Below are positions 5,541 to 12,369 of a DNA stretch of 12,418 bases, piece after piece. Under the pieces are notes generated by a model, which was not told the origin of the DNA, made no database searches, and worked only from the letters and a program-made list of their open reading frames with translations. Position 1 is the stretch's first letter; every line of letters begins with the position of its first letter. A program made the position numbers and the translations under genes. This stretch comes from an uncultured Saprospiraceae bacterium (GTDB taxonomy: Bacteria; Bacteroidota; Bacteroidia; Chitinophagales; Saprospiraceae), in assembly GCA_937127195.1 (NCBI GenBank), contig CAKZLT010000169.1, positions 1-12,418 of the forward strand, given 5' to 3'.

Positions 5541-5557
5541 TATATAATATACTAATA

Positions 5558-5944
5558 ATGAAAGATATAGAGGCTAGGATTTTTTTCGGAAAAAATTTTA
5601 AAAAATCAAGAACAAACAATAAATTAAGTCAATCACAACTTGCAGAGCAATTAAATACATCACAAAGTATTATTGCAAAATATGAAAGGGGAGGAAAGGA
5701 AAGCATTAATATTAATGAATTATTCATATTAAAAAATAAATTAGGAGTAGATTTAAATTCACTTATAACAGGCGATTCAGAAATGAAGGCATCAATTAAA
5801 GGCTCAAAGAATACATTACAAATCTTTGAAGGAAATCCGATTGCCTCAAAACAAATTATTGAGGCAATGAAAAAGACGATTGAGACACAAGAAAATTTGA
5901 TAAAATTATTAATGGACCAAATACAAGACCTAAAAAGTAGATGA
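5558..5944 (+). CDS. XRE-family (CI-like) repressor, 127 residues
   Basis: The frame is open from 5456, but the ATG at 5558 (MKDIEARIFFGKNFKKSR) starts directly at the domain and lies after the operator and -7-like box, so it is the better start. Residues about 10-70 form a typical HTH_XRE domain: LSQSQLAEQL (23-32) as helix 2, TSQSIIAKYERGG (34-46) as recognition helix and following loop, then ININELFILKNKLGVDLNSL. The C-terminal third is predicted coiled coil (AMKKTIETQENLIKLLMDQI), probably for oligomerisation. There is no S24/LexA-like peptidase domain, so RecA-stimulated self-cleavage is not expected and induction must work another way. It is divergent from the leftward array and very likely its repressor, acting at the GTACATNATG sites (inference). 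Confidence 0.8.
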   Translation: MKDIEARIFFGKNFKKSRTNNKLSQSQLAEQLNTSQSIIAKYERGGKESININELFILKNKLGVDLNSLITGDSEMKASIKGSKNTLQIFEGNPIASKQIIEAMKKTIETQENLIKLLMDQIQDLKSR

Positions 5945-6060
5945 TCCCTTTTTTATTTTCCATCACAATTTTTTATTCGATAACCAATTAAAAACACTAA
6001 TCACAACTATTGACTGACTATTTGGCTATAAAAAAGGCTCAATTATTAACGCCATTTTTT

Positions 6061-6116
6061 ACGCACAACGGGGGAACATCGCGTTATTATTCGCGCGATG
6101 TTCCCCCGTTGTGCGT
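6061..6116. repeat. Perfect 23-bp inverted repeat with 10-base loop
   Basis: Bases 6061-6083 (starting ACGCACAACGGGGGAACATC) are the exact inverse complement of 6094-6116, around the loop TTATTATTCG. It is much more GC-rich than its surroundings. Neither strand has a proper T-tract after the stem: T6 precedes it on the plus strand and a pyrimidine-rich stretch follows it. It could be a cruciform/recombination site, a strong RNA hairpin or a transcription block. Confidence 0.8.
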
Positions 6117-6193
6117 TGTGTCCTTTCTTCTTATTTCTTCAAACAAAATCTTTTCCACAAAAAAATAATATTTTCCTGCTTTTTTCACCGAGT

Positions 6194-6212
6194 ACGGTAG
6201 ATTAAGTTCGGT
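6194..6212 (+). repeat. 19-mer repeat copy A1 (orphan right end)
   Basis: ACGGTAGATTAAGTTCGGT, preceded by CACCGAGT, matches the right ends of the two complete hairpin units that follow. Its own left partner (which would read ACCGAACTTAATC...) is absent. It can pair with the next copy at 6236-6254 only with an A-G mismatch, so it looks like the remnant of a first unit. Confidence 0.7.
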
Positions 6213-6235
6213 GAAACTGAAAACAACGCGAACCA

Positions 6236-6313
6236 ACCGAACGTAATCTACCGTAAGTGATATAATAACGCGCGAGAAATACCGCCCACCGAGCACGGTA
6301 GATTGCGTTCGGT
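6236..6313. repeat. Tandem hairpin unit 2 (78 bp, 19-bp terminal stem)
   Basis: The left arm ACCGAACGTAATCTACCGT (6236-6254) pairs over its full length with the right arm ACGGTAGATTGCGTTCGGT (6295-6313), one pair being G-U. Inside the stem, AAGTGATATAATAAC follows the left arm and CACCGAGC precedes the right arm; both are shared with unit 3. The middle contains a small CG-rich patch. Confidence 0.7.
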
Positions 6314-6314
6314 C

Positions 6315-6425
6315 ACCGAATTGAAACTACCGCAAGTGATATAAAACAAGTAAAAGCTCGAGTAAAACAACACATTTTTTTTCTTAGTGAATTTTTTTCT
6401 CCGAATACGGTAGTTTCAATTCGGT
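6315..6425. repeat. Tandem hairpin unit 3 (111 bp, 18-bp terminal stem)
   Basis: The left arm ACCGAATTGAAACTACCGC (6315-6333) pairs with ACGGTAGTTTCAATTCGGT (6407-6425) in 18 of 19 positions. The eight variable bases differ from unit 2 in both arms together (ATTGAAAC with GTTTCAAT against ACGTAATC with GATTGCGT), so pairing is kept while sequence changes. AAGTGATATAAAAC follows the left arm and CTCCGAAT precedes the right arm, as in unit 2. It starts one base after unit 2. Confidence 0.7.
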
Positions 6426-6586
6426 CAAATGGCTTTAAACGCGTTTTTCACGAAAAAACAGCATAGTTATTAACAATTTCGGGTTATTCTGCTCTATTAC
6501 TCAATAATTGTTTTTCACAAAAAAGCGGCTTATTATTGTCAAGCAAACATTTTTATAAAGTGTGGTTTGGAGTTAATAGCAATGCG

Positions 6587-6615
6587 GCGGTTCATTTATT
6601 TGAACCGCTTTTTTT
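6587..6615 (+). terminator. Rho-independent terminator, rightward
   Basis: GCGGTTCA (6587-6594) and TGAACCGC (6601-6608) form a perfect 8-bp stem with a 6-base loop, followed by seven T. Orientation fits rightward transcripts from the repressor/repeat region and separates them from the tail genes. Confidence 0.8.
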
Positions 6616-6657
6616 ACACCTCCATAACACATCACACGGATCAAAATAACGACTTAC

Positions 6658-6712
6658 TAGAACCGTTCACACTTTTTGAAACTAATAACAGCCTAAAAGT
6701 GTGAATGACTTA
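6658..6712 (+). repeat. 55-bp dyad repeat, copy 1, upstream of the 118-residue gene
   Basis: It starts TAGAACCGTTCACACTTTTT and matches copy 2 (7121-7175) at 49 of 55 positions. It contains a dyad, TTCACACTTTT against AAAAGTGTGAA (11 bp plus a G-U pair), around an 18-base loop that carries the shared GAAACT and AACAGC. It ends 21 bases before the ATG of the next gene. It may be a regulatory site or leader hairpin for late genes. Confidence 0.75.
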
Positions 6713-6733
6713 ATTAACTCAATAACTCAAACG

Positions 6734-7090
6734 ATGAAAAATCAAACAGTTGAAACATTTGTCAAAGAAAGCGCGCAATTGATTATGAAGCTTGACGACG
6801 CGTTAGAAGATAATCGAATAAGTATCAGAGAGGGATTTAGACTCGCGCCTGAATTAGTTGATTTCTTGATGACTTTGAAAAATCGAAAGGAAATAATTGA
6901 AGAATGGTCCAGGCTTTCGCCACTCGACAAAAGTAAAATCATAGCTGACTTTCTAAAAGAAACCGCGCCCGTATTACTATCAAATAATGTGGTTGAAGAT
7001 TTCAGGGCATTGATTGAAAAAGTTATTACTATCCTTCAATCGTTTAATGATGCCTTCATATTAGCGCAAAAAATAAACGGAACTCCATAA
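6734..7090 (+). CDS. Helical protein of unknown function preceding the tape measure gene, 118 residues
   Basis: A GTG at 6701 is in frame but lies inside the 55-bp repeat. The ATG at 6734 (MKNQTVETFVKESAQLIMKL) is outside the repeat and is the more likely start. The product is acidic and predicted wholly helical (DALEDNRISIREGFRLAPEL, MTLKNRKEIIEEWSRLSPLD), with no membrane segment. Directly upstream of a tape measure gene one often finds tail-assembly chaperones, but I see no specific match. It is flanked on both sides by 55-bp repeats and has its own terminator-separated position, so it may be an independently controlled insert (moron-like). Function unknown. Confidence 0.65.
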   Translation: MKNQTVETFVKESAQLIMKLDDALEDNRISIREGFRLAPELVDFLMTLKNRKEIIEEWSRLSPLDKSKIIADFLKETAPVLLSNNVVEDFRALIEKVITILQSFNDAFILAQKINGTP

Positions 7091-7120
7091 CATAACGCAC
7101 TAAGCGAAATGACCGCATTT

Positions 7121-7175
7121 TAGAGCCGTTCACACTTTTTGAAACTTCCAACAGCTTAAAAGTGTGAATGGCTTA
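7121..7175 (+). repeat. 55-bp dyad repeat, copy 2, upstream of the tape measure gene
   Basis: It starts TAGAGCCGTTCACACTTTTT. Differences from copy 1 are confined to the loop centre (TCC for AAT), one further loop base, and two stem-base changes that give this copy two extra G-C pairs and thus a longer stem. It ends 67 bases before the tape measure ATG and just upstream of a candidate promoter. Confidence 0.75.
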
Positions 7176-7194
7176 TATCTACTTTTTTAGTTCC

Positions 7195-7224
7195 TTGTAA
7201 AAAATCGAAAAGTCTCTAATTTTT
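7195..7224 (+). promoter_or_regulatory. Candidate promoter for the tape measure operon
   Basis: TTG (7195-7197), 19 bases, then TAATTTTT (7217-7224) followed by G. This is close to the Bacteroidota TTG-N19/20-TAnnTTTG form with one base off in the -7 box. It would start RNA close to the ATG at 7243, leaving a very short leader. It lies 20 bases after the second 55-bp repeat. Confidence 0.4.
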
Positions 7225-7242
7225 GGTAAAAATCTTAAAACC

Positions 7243-9891
7243 ATGTCAAATAAGAAAGGAACGGTTCAATTGATCCTGGAGGTGAACGGCAAACCTGCCT
7301 CACTTGAATATCAAAAATTATCAAAGCAATTAGACGGACTTATAAAGGAGCAAAGCGAGCTAAACGAAACGGGAAAAAAGTACGGCGAAAACGCGAAAGA
7401 AATCCAAAAGATAAAAGGCGAAATGACTAAGATTTTGCCGACAATATCCAATCTTACTAAAGAAAAAAGAAAGCTCACTAAAGAACTAAAAAATATGACC
7501 GTCGGGTCAAAAGAATTTATTGAAACCTCCGAACGACTTAGTAAAGTAAATGTTAAGTTAAAATCAATTACAAATCAAACAAAGGGATATTCTAAAGAAA
7601 TAAAGAAAGCATCAAGTTTCACGGGAAAAATGAAAAGCGGGCTTTCGTCAATGGCGAAGGTAAATCCGTTTTCGCTTATGCTTGGGCCTATTGGCTTAAT
7701 CATTAGCGCAATCGGTTTATTGATCGGTGTATTTTCAAAATCTGAAAGGGGGGCTAAGATAATGGCCCAAGCGACGGGTGTAATAAATGCGGTATTAGGT
7801 ACGGCCGTGAAACTGGTTAATGATTTCATAGGAGTGCTTCAAAATATCTTTACTAAGTCCGAAACGCCTATTAAGGATTTAGGAAAATTGATTGTTGATA
7901 ATATCAAAATGAGAATAGAGGCGGTTATTGAATCCGCTTCTAGGCTAGGCAAAGCTCTTTTAAAATTATTCAAAGGAGATTTTAAAGGCGCAGGTGACGA
8001 GGTAAAAAAGGCGGGTTCGGCTTTTGTGTCGGTCATAACTGGAATGGATGACAAAAAAATAAAAGAGGTCACGAAAGACATTCAAAAAAATACGAAAGCA
8101 CACGTTAATTTGGCATTAGCCAAACGGCGCGGCGTGGGCGCGGCGGTTGAGCTAACTAAAGCCGTCGAACTCCTGACCACTAAAGAGGCAATTCTAATGC
8201 AAACGGCGGACGATGCGACTTTATCATTTGAAGTAAGGACTAAGGCGGCAAAGGAGGCAATGAAAGCAAGTGAGGAACGCGCAAACAAGGAAATTGAACT
8301 AGCAAAAGCACAAGCCGCGATATTAAATGAAGAAATACGACTAAAAAAAGCGAATGGCGAAGACGTAAACAGCCTGTTAGAGGCGCAAGGGGGCGCGATT
8401 GCGGCAGTAATGGCAGCAGAACGGGAATTATTGACGGTACAGGCGGAAAATGCCACTAGAATACGCCAATTGAAGCAGGACGAACTAGAAAAGAACTTAG
8501 ATATTCTTATAGATGGCTTCGACAAGCAAAAAACGGTCAATGAAAGGATAATTGCAAATGATAAAACGACGCATGACCAAAAGGTCAAATTATTAGAAGA
8601 AACTAAGCGATTAGCGGACGGTAGTTTTATTGAACAAATGAAAACTATTGAGGCCTTCACAGGGGGCGCGGTGAATGCTAACGATTTGATAAATGAGAGT
8701 AACGCGGTAGTATTGAATGAAAAAATACGGGCGTTGGGTTTGAGTGAAATCATAGAGGGGCGGCTTTTGGAAATTATCAACGAAAGGAAAATTGCCAATC
8801 TTGATTTGTCGGATGTGGAACAGGACATCAATCAATCAAGAATTGAGAACCTAGAGGAAAATGCAGAAAAAAGAAAAGCTTTAAGCCAAAAAGAATTGTC
8901 TGACGAACTCGAATTATTAGAGGTAAAACGACAAGAACGCGAAATATTAGAAGGCGAATTATTTTTAATAGCACTCGAAAAAGCAGCAAACGACAAAGAA
9001 TTAAAATTGCAAGCCGAGTCGGATTATCAACAAAGTTTGATTGATTTAGAAAGTGAATTTCTTTTGAAGAAATCAAGCGTTTTGAAGCAAGCAGGCGAAA
9101 GCGACTTAGAGATAAAAAAAGAATTGGCTGATAAAGAATTAGAATTGGCTAAACAAAAATCAGATAAGCAAATAGAACTAGAAGAACGCACCAAGGCGGC
9201 GCGCGAAAGCATCCAAAAGTCGAGTCGCGATTTTGCGTTAGATAGTTTTGATTTTATCATTGATTTGTTATCGAAAGATGAAGAGGCGCGAAAGAAAAAC
9301 GCAGCGATTATAAAAGGGTTTGAAATTGCAAAAGTAGTGACCAATTCAATCGCCGAAATCTCAGCTATTTGGAAAAATTCAAACTCTAATCCATCTAATA
9401 TTTTAATACCTGGTTTTGGTACTGCTTTGGCAGTTGCTCAAACTGCTTTATCGGTCGGGCGTACTGCTTTAGCTATTAGAAGTATTAGAGCGCAAAGTTT
9501 TGCGAGCGGTGGTTATACGGGGCGCGGTTTTGCGCTTGATCCATCGACGGGCGAACGTTGGGCGGGTGGTGTTCATGCTGGTGAATGGGTCGCGCCGCGT
9601 TGGCAGGTGAATGACCCGAACTTTGCGCCAATTATTGAAAGTTTGGAGGCTGCCAGAACGGGGCGCGGTTATGCGGTCGGGGGCTATGTCGATACGACAC
9701 CGCGACGCGATGCGGTACAATTGCCATTGGGTGAAAATAGGATTGATAATAATTTAGTTGCTGAAAAAATGGATATTTTAATAGATATATTTTCCACTTT
9801 TCCGAAGGAAATTAGAGGTTATTTTACTTATGAACAATTGACCGATATTTTGAGCGAAGGCGAAAACAACGATAATTTAGGCGGTTTATAA
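7243..9891 (+). CDS. Phage tail tape measure protein, 882 residues
   Basis: Sets the tail length and is thought to enter the host envelope during DNA ejection. The N-terminal 130 residues are highly charged and helical (SKQLDGLIKEQSELNETGKK). A hydrophobic segment, PFSLMLGPIGLIISAIGLLI (about 142-161), is followed by a second at about 178-202. A very long coiled-coil stretch rich in Ala, Glu and Lys covers roughly 270-670. Another hydrophobic region (about 690-750) leads to the glycine-rich GGYTGRG (756-762) and GVHAGEWVAPRW (776-787) motif, repeated weakly as AVGGYV near 812-817. That C-terminal motif is characteristic of tape measure proteins in Bacteroidota phages. The ATG at 7243 has an A-rich context. 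DNA for the GGYTG-VHAGEW part is clearly more GC-rich than its surroundings. Confidence 0.9.
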   Translation: MSNKKGTVQLILEVNGKPASLEYQKLSKQLDGLIKEQSELNETGKKYGENAKEIQKIKGEMTKILPTISNLTKEKRKLTKELKNMTVGSKEFIETSERLSKVNVKLKSITNQTKGYSKEIKKASSFTGKMKSGLSSMAKVNPFSLMLGPIGLIISAIGLLIGVFSKSERGAKIMAQATGVINAVLGTAVKLVNDFIGVLQNIFTKSETPIKDLGKLIVDNIKMRIEAVIESASRLGKALLKLFKGDFKGAGDEVKKAGSAFVSVITGMDDKKIKEVTKDIQKNTKAHVNLALAKRRGVGAAVELTKAVELLTTKEAILMQTADDATLSFEVRTKAAKEAMKASEERANKEIELAKAQAAILNEEIRLKKANGEDVNSLLEAQGGAIAAVMAAERELLTVQAENATRIRQLKQDELEKNLDILIDGFDKQKTVNERIIANDKTTHDQKVKLLEETKRLADGSFIEQMKTIEAFTGGAVNANDLINESNAVVLNEKIRALGLSEIIEGRLLEIINERKIANLDLSDVEQDINQSRIENLEENAEKRKALSQKELSDELELLEVKRQEREILEGELFLIALEKAANDKELKLQAESDYQQSLIDLESEFLLKKSSVLKQAGESDLEIKKELADKELELAKQKSDKQIELEERTKAARESIQKSSRDFALDSFDFIIDLLSKDEEARKKNAAIIKGFEIAKVVTNSIAEISAIWKNSNSNPSNILIPGFGTALAVAQTALSVGRTALAIRSIRAQSFASGGYTGRGFALDPSTGERWAGGVHAGEWVAPRWQVNDPNFAPIIESLEAARTGRGYAVGGYVDTTPRRDAVQLPLGENRIDNNLVAEKMDILIDIFSTFPKEIRGYFTYEQLTDILSEGENNDNLGGL

Positions 9892-9900
9892 AAAATAATA

Positions 9901-10656
9901 ATGGAAAAAGTACAGGCGATAAAAATTCAAATTATTACTAAGTGGTCAGAGTTGGACCAAAAGAAAGTATTAAAAGTTTTAGATCATATTCATAAAAATG
10001 AATATCTAAAAGTTTTGCTTTTGGTCAGTGACATGACTATTGAAAAATATAAAAATTTGCCGACTTACATACAGCATCAAGTTAGATCATTGATTGACGT
10101 TTTTAATGAATCATTATTCGATCATTCGACTATTAATAATTTTAGAAAAATTGGTTTTGTAAAATCGGATTTGTCAGATATTACCTGTAGGCAATTCATT
10201 TACGCGGATCATCATTTAAAACAAATTTTTGAAGGATCGGACAAAAAAAGAACAAAGCAAATTAATCATTTAATTGGTGCTTTGTCATTCGTAAATGATA
10301 AATCTGTTACATCATTATTACAAGTCAAAAAAAGATCAAATCTAGTTTCTAAACTCAATAACGCTCAAAAAGATTACATAGTCAGGCGGTTTTTATTCAT
10401 CAAAACAAGCGTTTATGATCTATTAGAAAAACAAGATATGACCAACGACCCAACCGATGAAGATACCGAAGAAATCGGAATAAATTTTGGTTGGAATGGC
10501 ATTTTTTTAGACTTAGCCGAACGGGGTATTTTTGGCAATTTAACGGAATTAATGAACGGGCGATTTATAGACGTTTTGACCTATTTGATAAAAAATAAAA
10601 TGGAAACCGTTCAACGCGAAATATTAAGAAGACAACAACAAACTAACAACGACTAA
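9901..10656 (+). CDS. Tail-region protein, 251 residues, possible tail-assembly factor
   Basis: Starts 9 bases after the tape measure stop in an AATAATA context and is clearly in the same operon. It is mostly helical and basic, with no membrane segment. An acidic spacer, MTNDPTDEDTEEI (about 180-192), separates an N-terminal domain from a short C-terminal one beginning FGWNGIFLDLAERGIFGNL (196-214) and ending in a helix KNKMETVQREILRRQQQ. The C-terminal segment (aromatic, LAE-G-FG, helix) recalls small tail-assembly proteins found near tape measure genes of other Bacteroidota phages, but I cannot name the family. Position supports a tail role; exact function is unknown. Confidence 0.6.
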   Translation: MEKVQAIKIQIITKWSELDQKKVLKVLDHIHKNEYLKVLLLVSDMTIEKYKNLPTYIQHQVRSLIDVFNESLFDHSTINNFRKIGFVKSDLSDITCRQFIYADHHLKQIFEGSDKKRTKQINHLIGALSFVNDKSVTSLLQVKKRSNLVSKLNNAQKDYIVRRFLFIKTSVYDLLEKQDMTNDPTDEDTEEIGINFGWNGIFLDLAERGIFGNLTELMNGRFIDVLTYLIKNKMETVQREILRRQQQTNND

Positions 10657-10668
10657 ACATAAAATAAA

Positions 10669-12369
10669 ATGATAGCAATTCAAACAAATAATATATTTTT
10701 AGATCTTCCTAATAACTTTAGTTTTGGTCTAGTTATTCAGTCACCAATTTATTTTGGGGGTGACTTTAATTTTATCCCAGGAACATACAGCATACCAACC
10801 GAAATAAACGACACCGACCGCAACCGCCGCGCGTTGGGTTATCCTAGTTTATTGTCAAATACAAATAATTTCAACAGCAAGTTAAGTGCTAAAATTTTTA
10901 TAGATCATAATCTTTTTACTAATGCTTTATTGACTGTAAAAGTAGCCTCCAACAAAAAAATAAAAATTCAATTATTTGCCGACATCGCAGCATTACAAGA
11001 ACTAAAAACAAAACAATTATCAGAACTAAATTTTGAAGATTTAACAACGATACAAAATCCACAAACCGCGCCTATTACCGACTCTTCTTTGCCTTATCGA
11101 GTTTTTAGAATTTATAACCCTGATGCGTTAAAATTTCAAGACGAAACGAGCGCGCAAAGAATTGAGTACGAAAAAGTAGAAACCATAAATTTTTGGAATG
11201 GGTCAGATATTAGATATTTTTCACCACAACCTTTGTTAAGTGTTGTTATCAATCAAATATTCAAAGACTTAGACTATACTTTAAATATTGATTTTTTTAA
11301 TGATCCTGAATACAAAGAATTATGCTTGTATAATAATCGAATGATAAGCAACAATGAAAAACCAGCGGATCAAGCGGAAACAATAGATCCAAACTATTTA
11401 CCATTGAATATTCGTCAACATTTACCAAGCAGCACAAGCCAAGCAACATTATTAAAAGAATTTTGTAAGCTTTTTGGCGGAACTTTTAAAATTGACAACA
11501 TTAACAAAATCGCTACTTTTATACAATTCGACACCCTAACCGACCAAACGCCCGAAGATTGGAGCGAATACCTAAGTTTAGATTATGACATAGAAACAGA
11601 TTATAATTTTGAAGGCGTATCATTAAGCTTTCTAACAGAACACGACTCTTTTGCCACTGATAACGACAAATTAAAAAATATATCAAATGAATATACAGAA
11701 CATACACCAAGTTATGCAGCGCCAGCAAACGCAGTCCAAAGCGATGTATATTTAGGTTTGACAACTAATTATTATTTTCAATTAATAAATTTTCGGGGAA
11801 GCAATACCCTGTCATGGTCTCCACTTTCAGCAGCAGATTTAAGAGACCAAAAAGAAACTGGACAGGAAATAAAAATCAATCTTTCACCTCTTTTACTATC
11901 AAAAAAAGAATATGGTGTTTTTGTAAATGATATGCTACATTTAACAATTAATCAAGAGGTTACACAATCCGAACGAGTAAACGAAACAGGTCTAAGAGTC
12001 GTAATTTATCGCGGCTTATCTCATCAACTGTCACCATATCAAAATCAAAAACTACCTTATGCAAATAACTACGAATACGATTCTAGTTATAATGATACAT
12101 TTAACCGTTCATTGCGGTTAAATGGACAAAAAGGTATCTATAAATCACATTGGCAAAAGTGGAATGAAGTATTAAAAAAGGCAAAACCAATTAGTACAAC
12201 CGCCGCAATACCTAATCGTATTTTACAAAACTTAGATACTACAAAACCAATAAGAGCATACAACCAACGAACGGGAACGTTTCACAACTATTTTATAAAA
12301 ACATTTAAACCAACATTAAAAACTGACAATCAAGAAGTTAGCGGCACTTTAGCACTAATTAAATACTGA
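10669..12369 (+). CDS. Probable distal tail / baseplate-hub-like protein, 566 residues
   Basis: Starts 12 bases after the previous gene (TAAACATAAAATAAA before the ATG) and ends 49 bases before the right edge. The protein is beta-rich and soluble with many Asn, Tyr and Asp, as is usual for phage structural proteins. The N-terminus (about 1-110) looks like a beta-sandwich ending FSFGLVIQSPIYFGGDF... and ALLTVKVASNKKIKIQLFAD. The middle contains ATLLKEFCKLFGGTFKIDN (about 259-277), which resembles the helix-strand segment of tail hub proteins (gpD/gp27-like). The C-terminal half carries further strand-rich repeats (YKSHWQKWNEVLKKAK, RAYNQRTGTFHNYF). Place right after tape measure and assembly gene fits a distal tail or baseplate component; hub identity is inference. 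Confidence 0.6.
   Translation: MIAIQTNNIFLDLPNNFSFGLVIQSPIYFGGDFNFIPGTYSIPTEINDTDRNRRALGYPSLLSNTNNFNSKLSAKIFIDHNLFTNALLTVKVASNKKIKIQLFADIAALQELKTKQLSELNFEDLTTIQNPQTAPITDSSLPYRVFRIYNPDALKFQDETSAQRIEYEKVETINFWNGSDIRYFSPQPLLSVVINQIFKDLDYTLNIDFFNDPEYKELCLYNNRMISNNEKPADQAETIDPNYLPLNIRQHLPSSTSQATLLKEFCKLFGGTFKIDNINKIATFIQFDTLTDQTPEDWSEYLSLDYDIETDYNFEGVSLSFLTEHDSFATDNDKLKNISNEYTEHTPSYAAPANAVQSDVYLGLTTNYYFQLINFRGSNTLSWSPLSAADLRDQKETGQEIKINLSPLLLSKKEYGVFVNDMLHLTINQEVTQSERVNETGLRVVIYRGLSHQLSPYQNQKLPYANNYEYDSSYNDTFNRSLRLNGQKGIYKSHWQKWNEVLKKAKPISTTAAIPNRILQNLDTTKPIRAYNQRTGTFHNYFIKTFKPTLKTDNQEVSGTLALIKY

Larger units (their letters stand above)
5208..5557. promoter_or_regulatory. Divergent control region between leftward early genes and rightward repressor
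   Basis: This 350-base region has no convincing gene. It holds the leftward promoter (5470-5500), a second leftward -7 box (5407-5414), an inverted repeat (5428-5450), paired operator-like sites (5478-5487 and 5519-5530) and a rightward -7-like box (5533-5540). Another TATATTTG lies on the plus strand at 5381-5388 with no matching -33 element. The stretch from 5208 to about 5330 is AT-rich leader for the first HTH gene with no clear structure. A GC patch at 5333-5355 could form only a 4-bp stem. Confidence 0.6.
5945..6733. other. Structured noncoding region between repressor and tail genes
   Basis: About 790 bases without a credible gene. From 5945 to 6060 I see only AT-rich sequence and no clear terminator for the repressor. 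From 6061 there is a long perfect inverted repeat, then five alternating 19-mers, then two loosely similar stretches (TTTTTCAC followed by an A-run, at about 6445-6480 and 6511-6540), a strong rightward terminator and the first 55-bp repeat. The lack of an earlier terminator suggests that rightward RNA passes through the repeats and ends near 6615, so the region may encode a structured RNA or lie in the repressor 3' UTR. It could also be a replication, packaging or recombination site. Confidence 0.55.

Noticed and set aside
6087..6296. A 69-codon leftward frame in the noncoding island
   Set aside because: It is made up almost entirely of the inverted repeats (one arm of the 23-bp palindrome and 19-mer copies A1 and A2). 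It has no neighbours in its direction, and its composition is explained by the repeats.
6194..6425. CRISPR array
   Set aside because: Copies alternate in orientation, spacing varies (from one to 73 bases between copies), and no cas genes are present.
6194..6425. Integron attC sites or a simple MITE
   Set aside because: Arms do not carry the GTTRRRY/RYYYAAC core, no integrase is seen, and no target-site duplication was found around the units.
6701..6733. GTG start adding 11 residues to the 118-residue protein
   Set aside because: The extension lies partly within the 3' arm of the 55-bp repeat, which is also present, without such a frame, before the tape measure gene. The ATG at 6734 is more likely.
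8082..8831. A long leftward open frame of about 249 codons inside the tape measure gene
   Set aside because: It is a Ser/Ala/Phe-rich antisense shadow of the Glu/Lys/Ala coiled-coil coding sequence, with no independent evidence.
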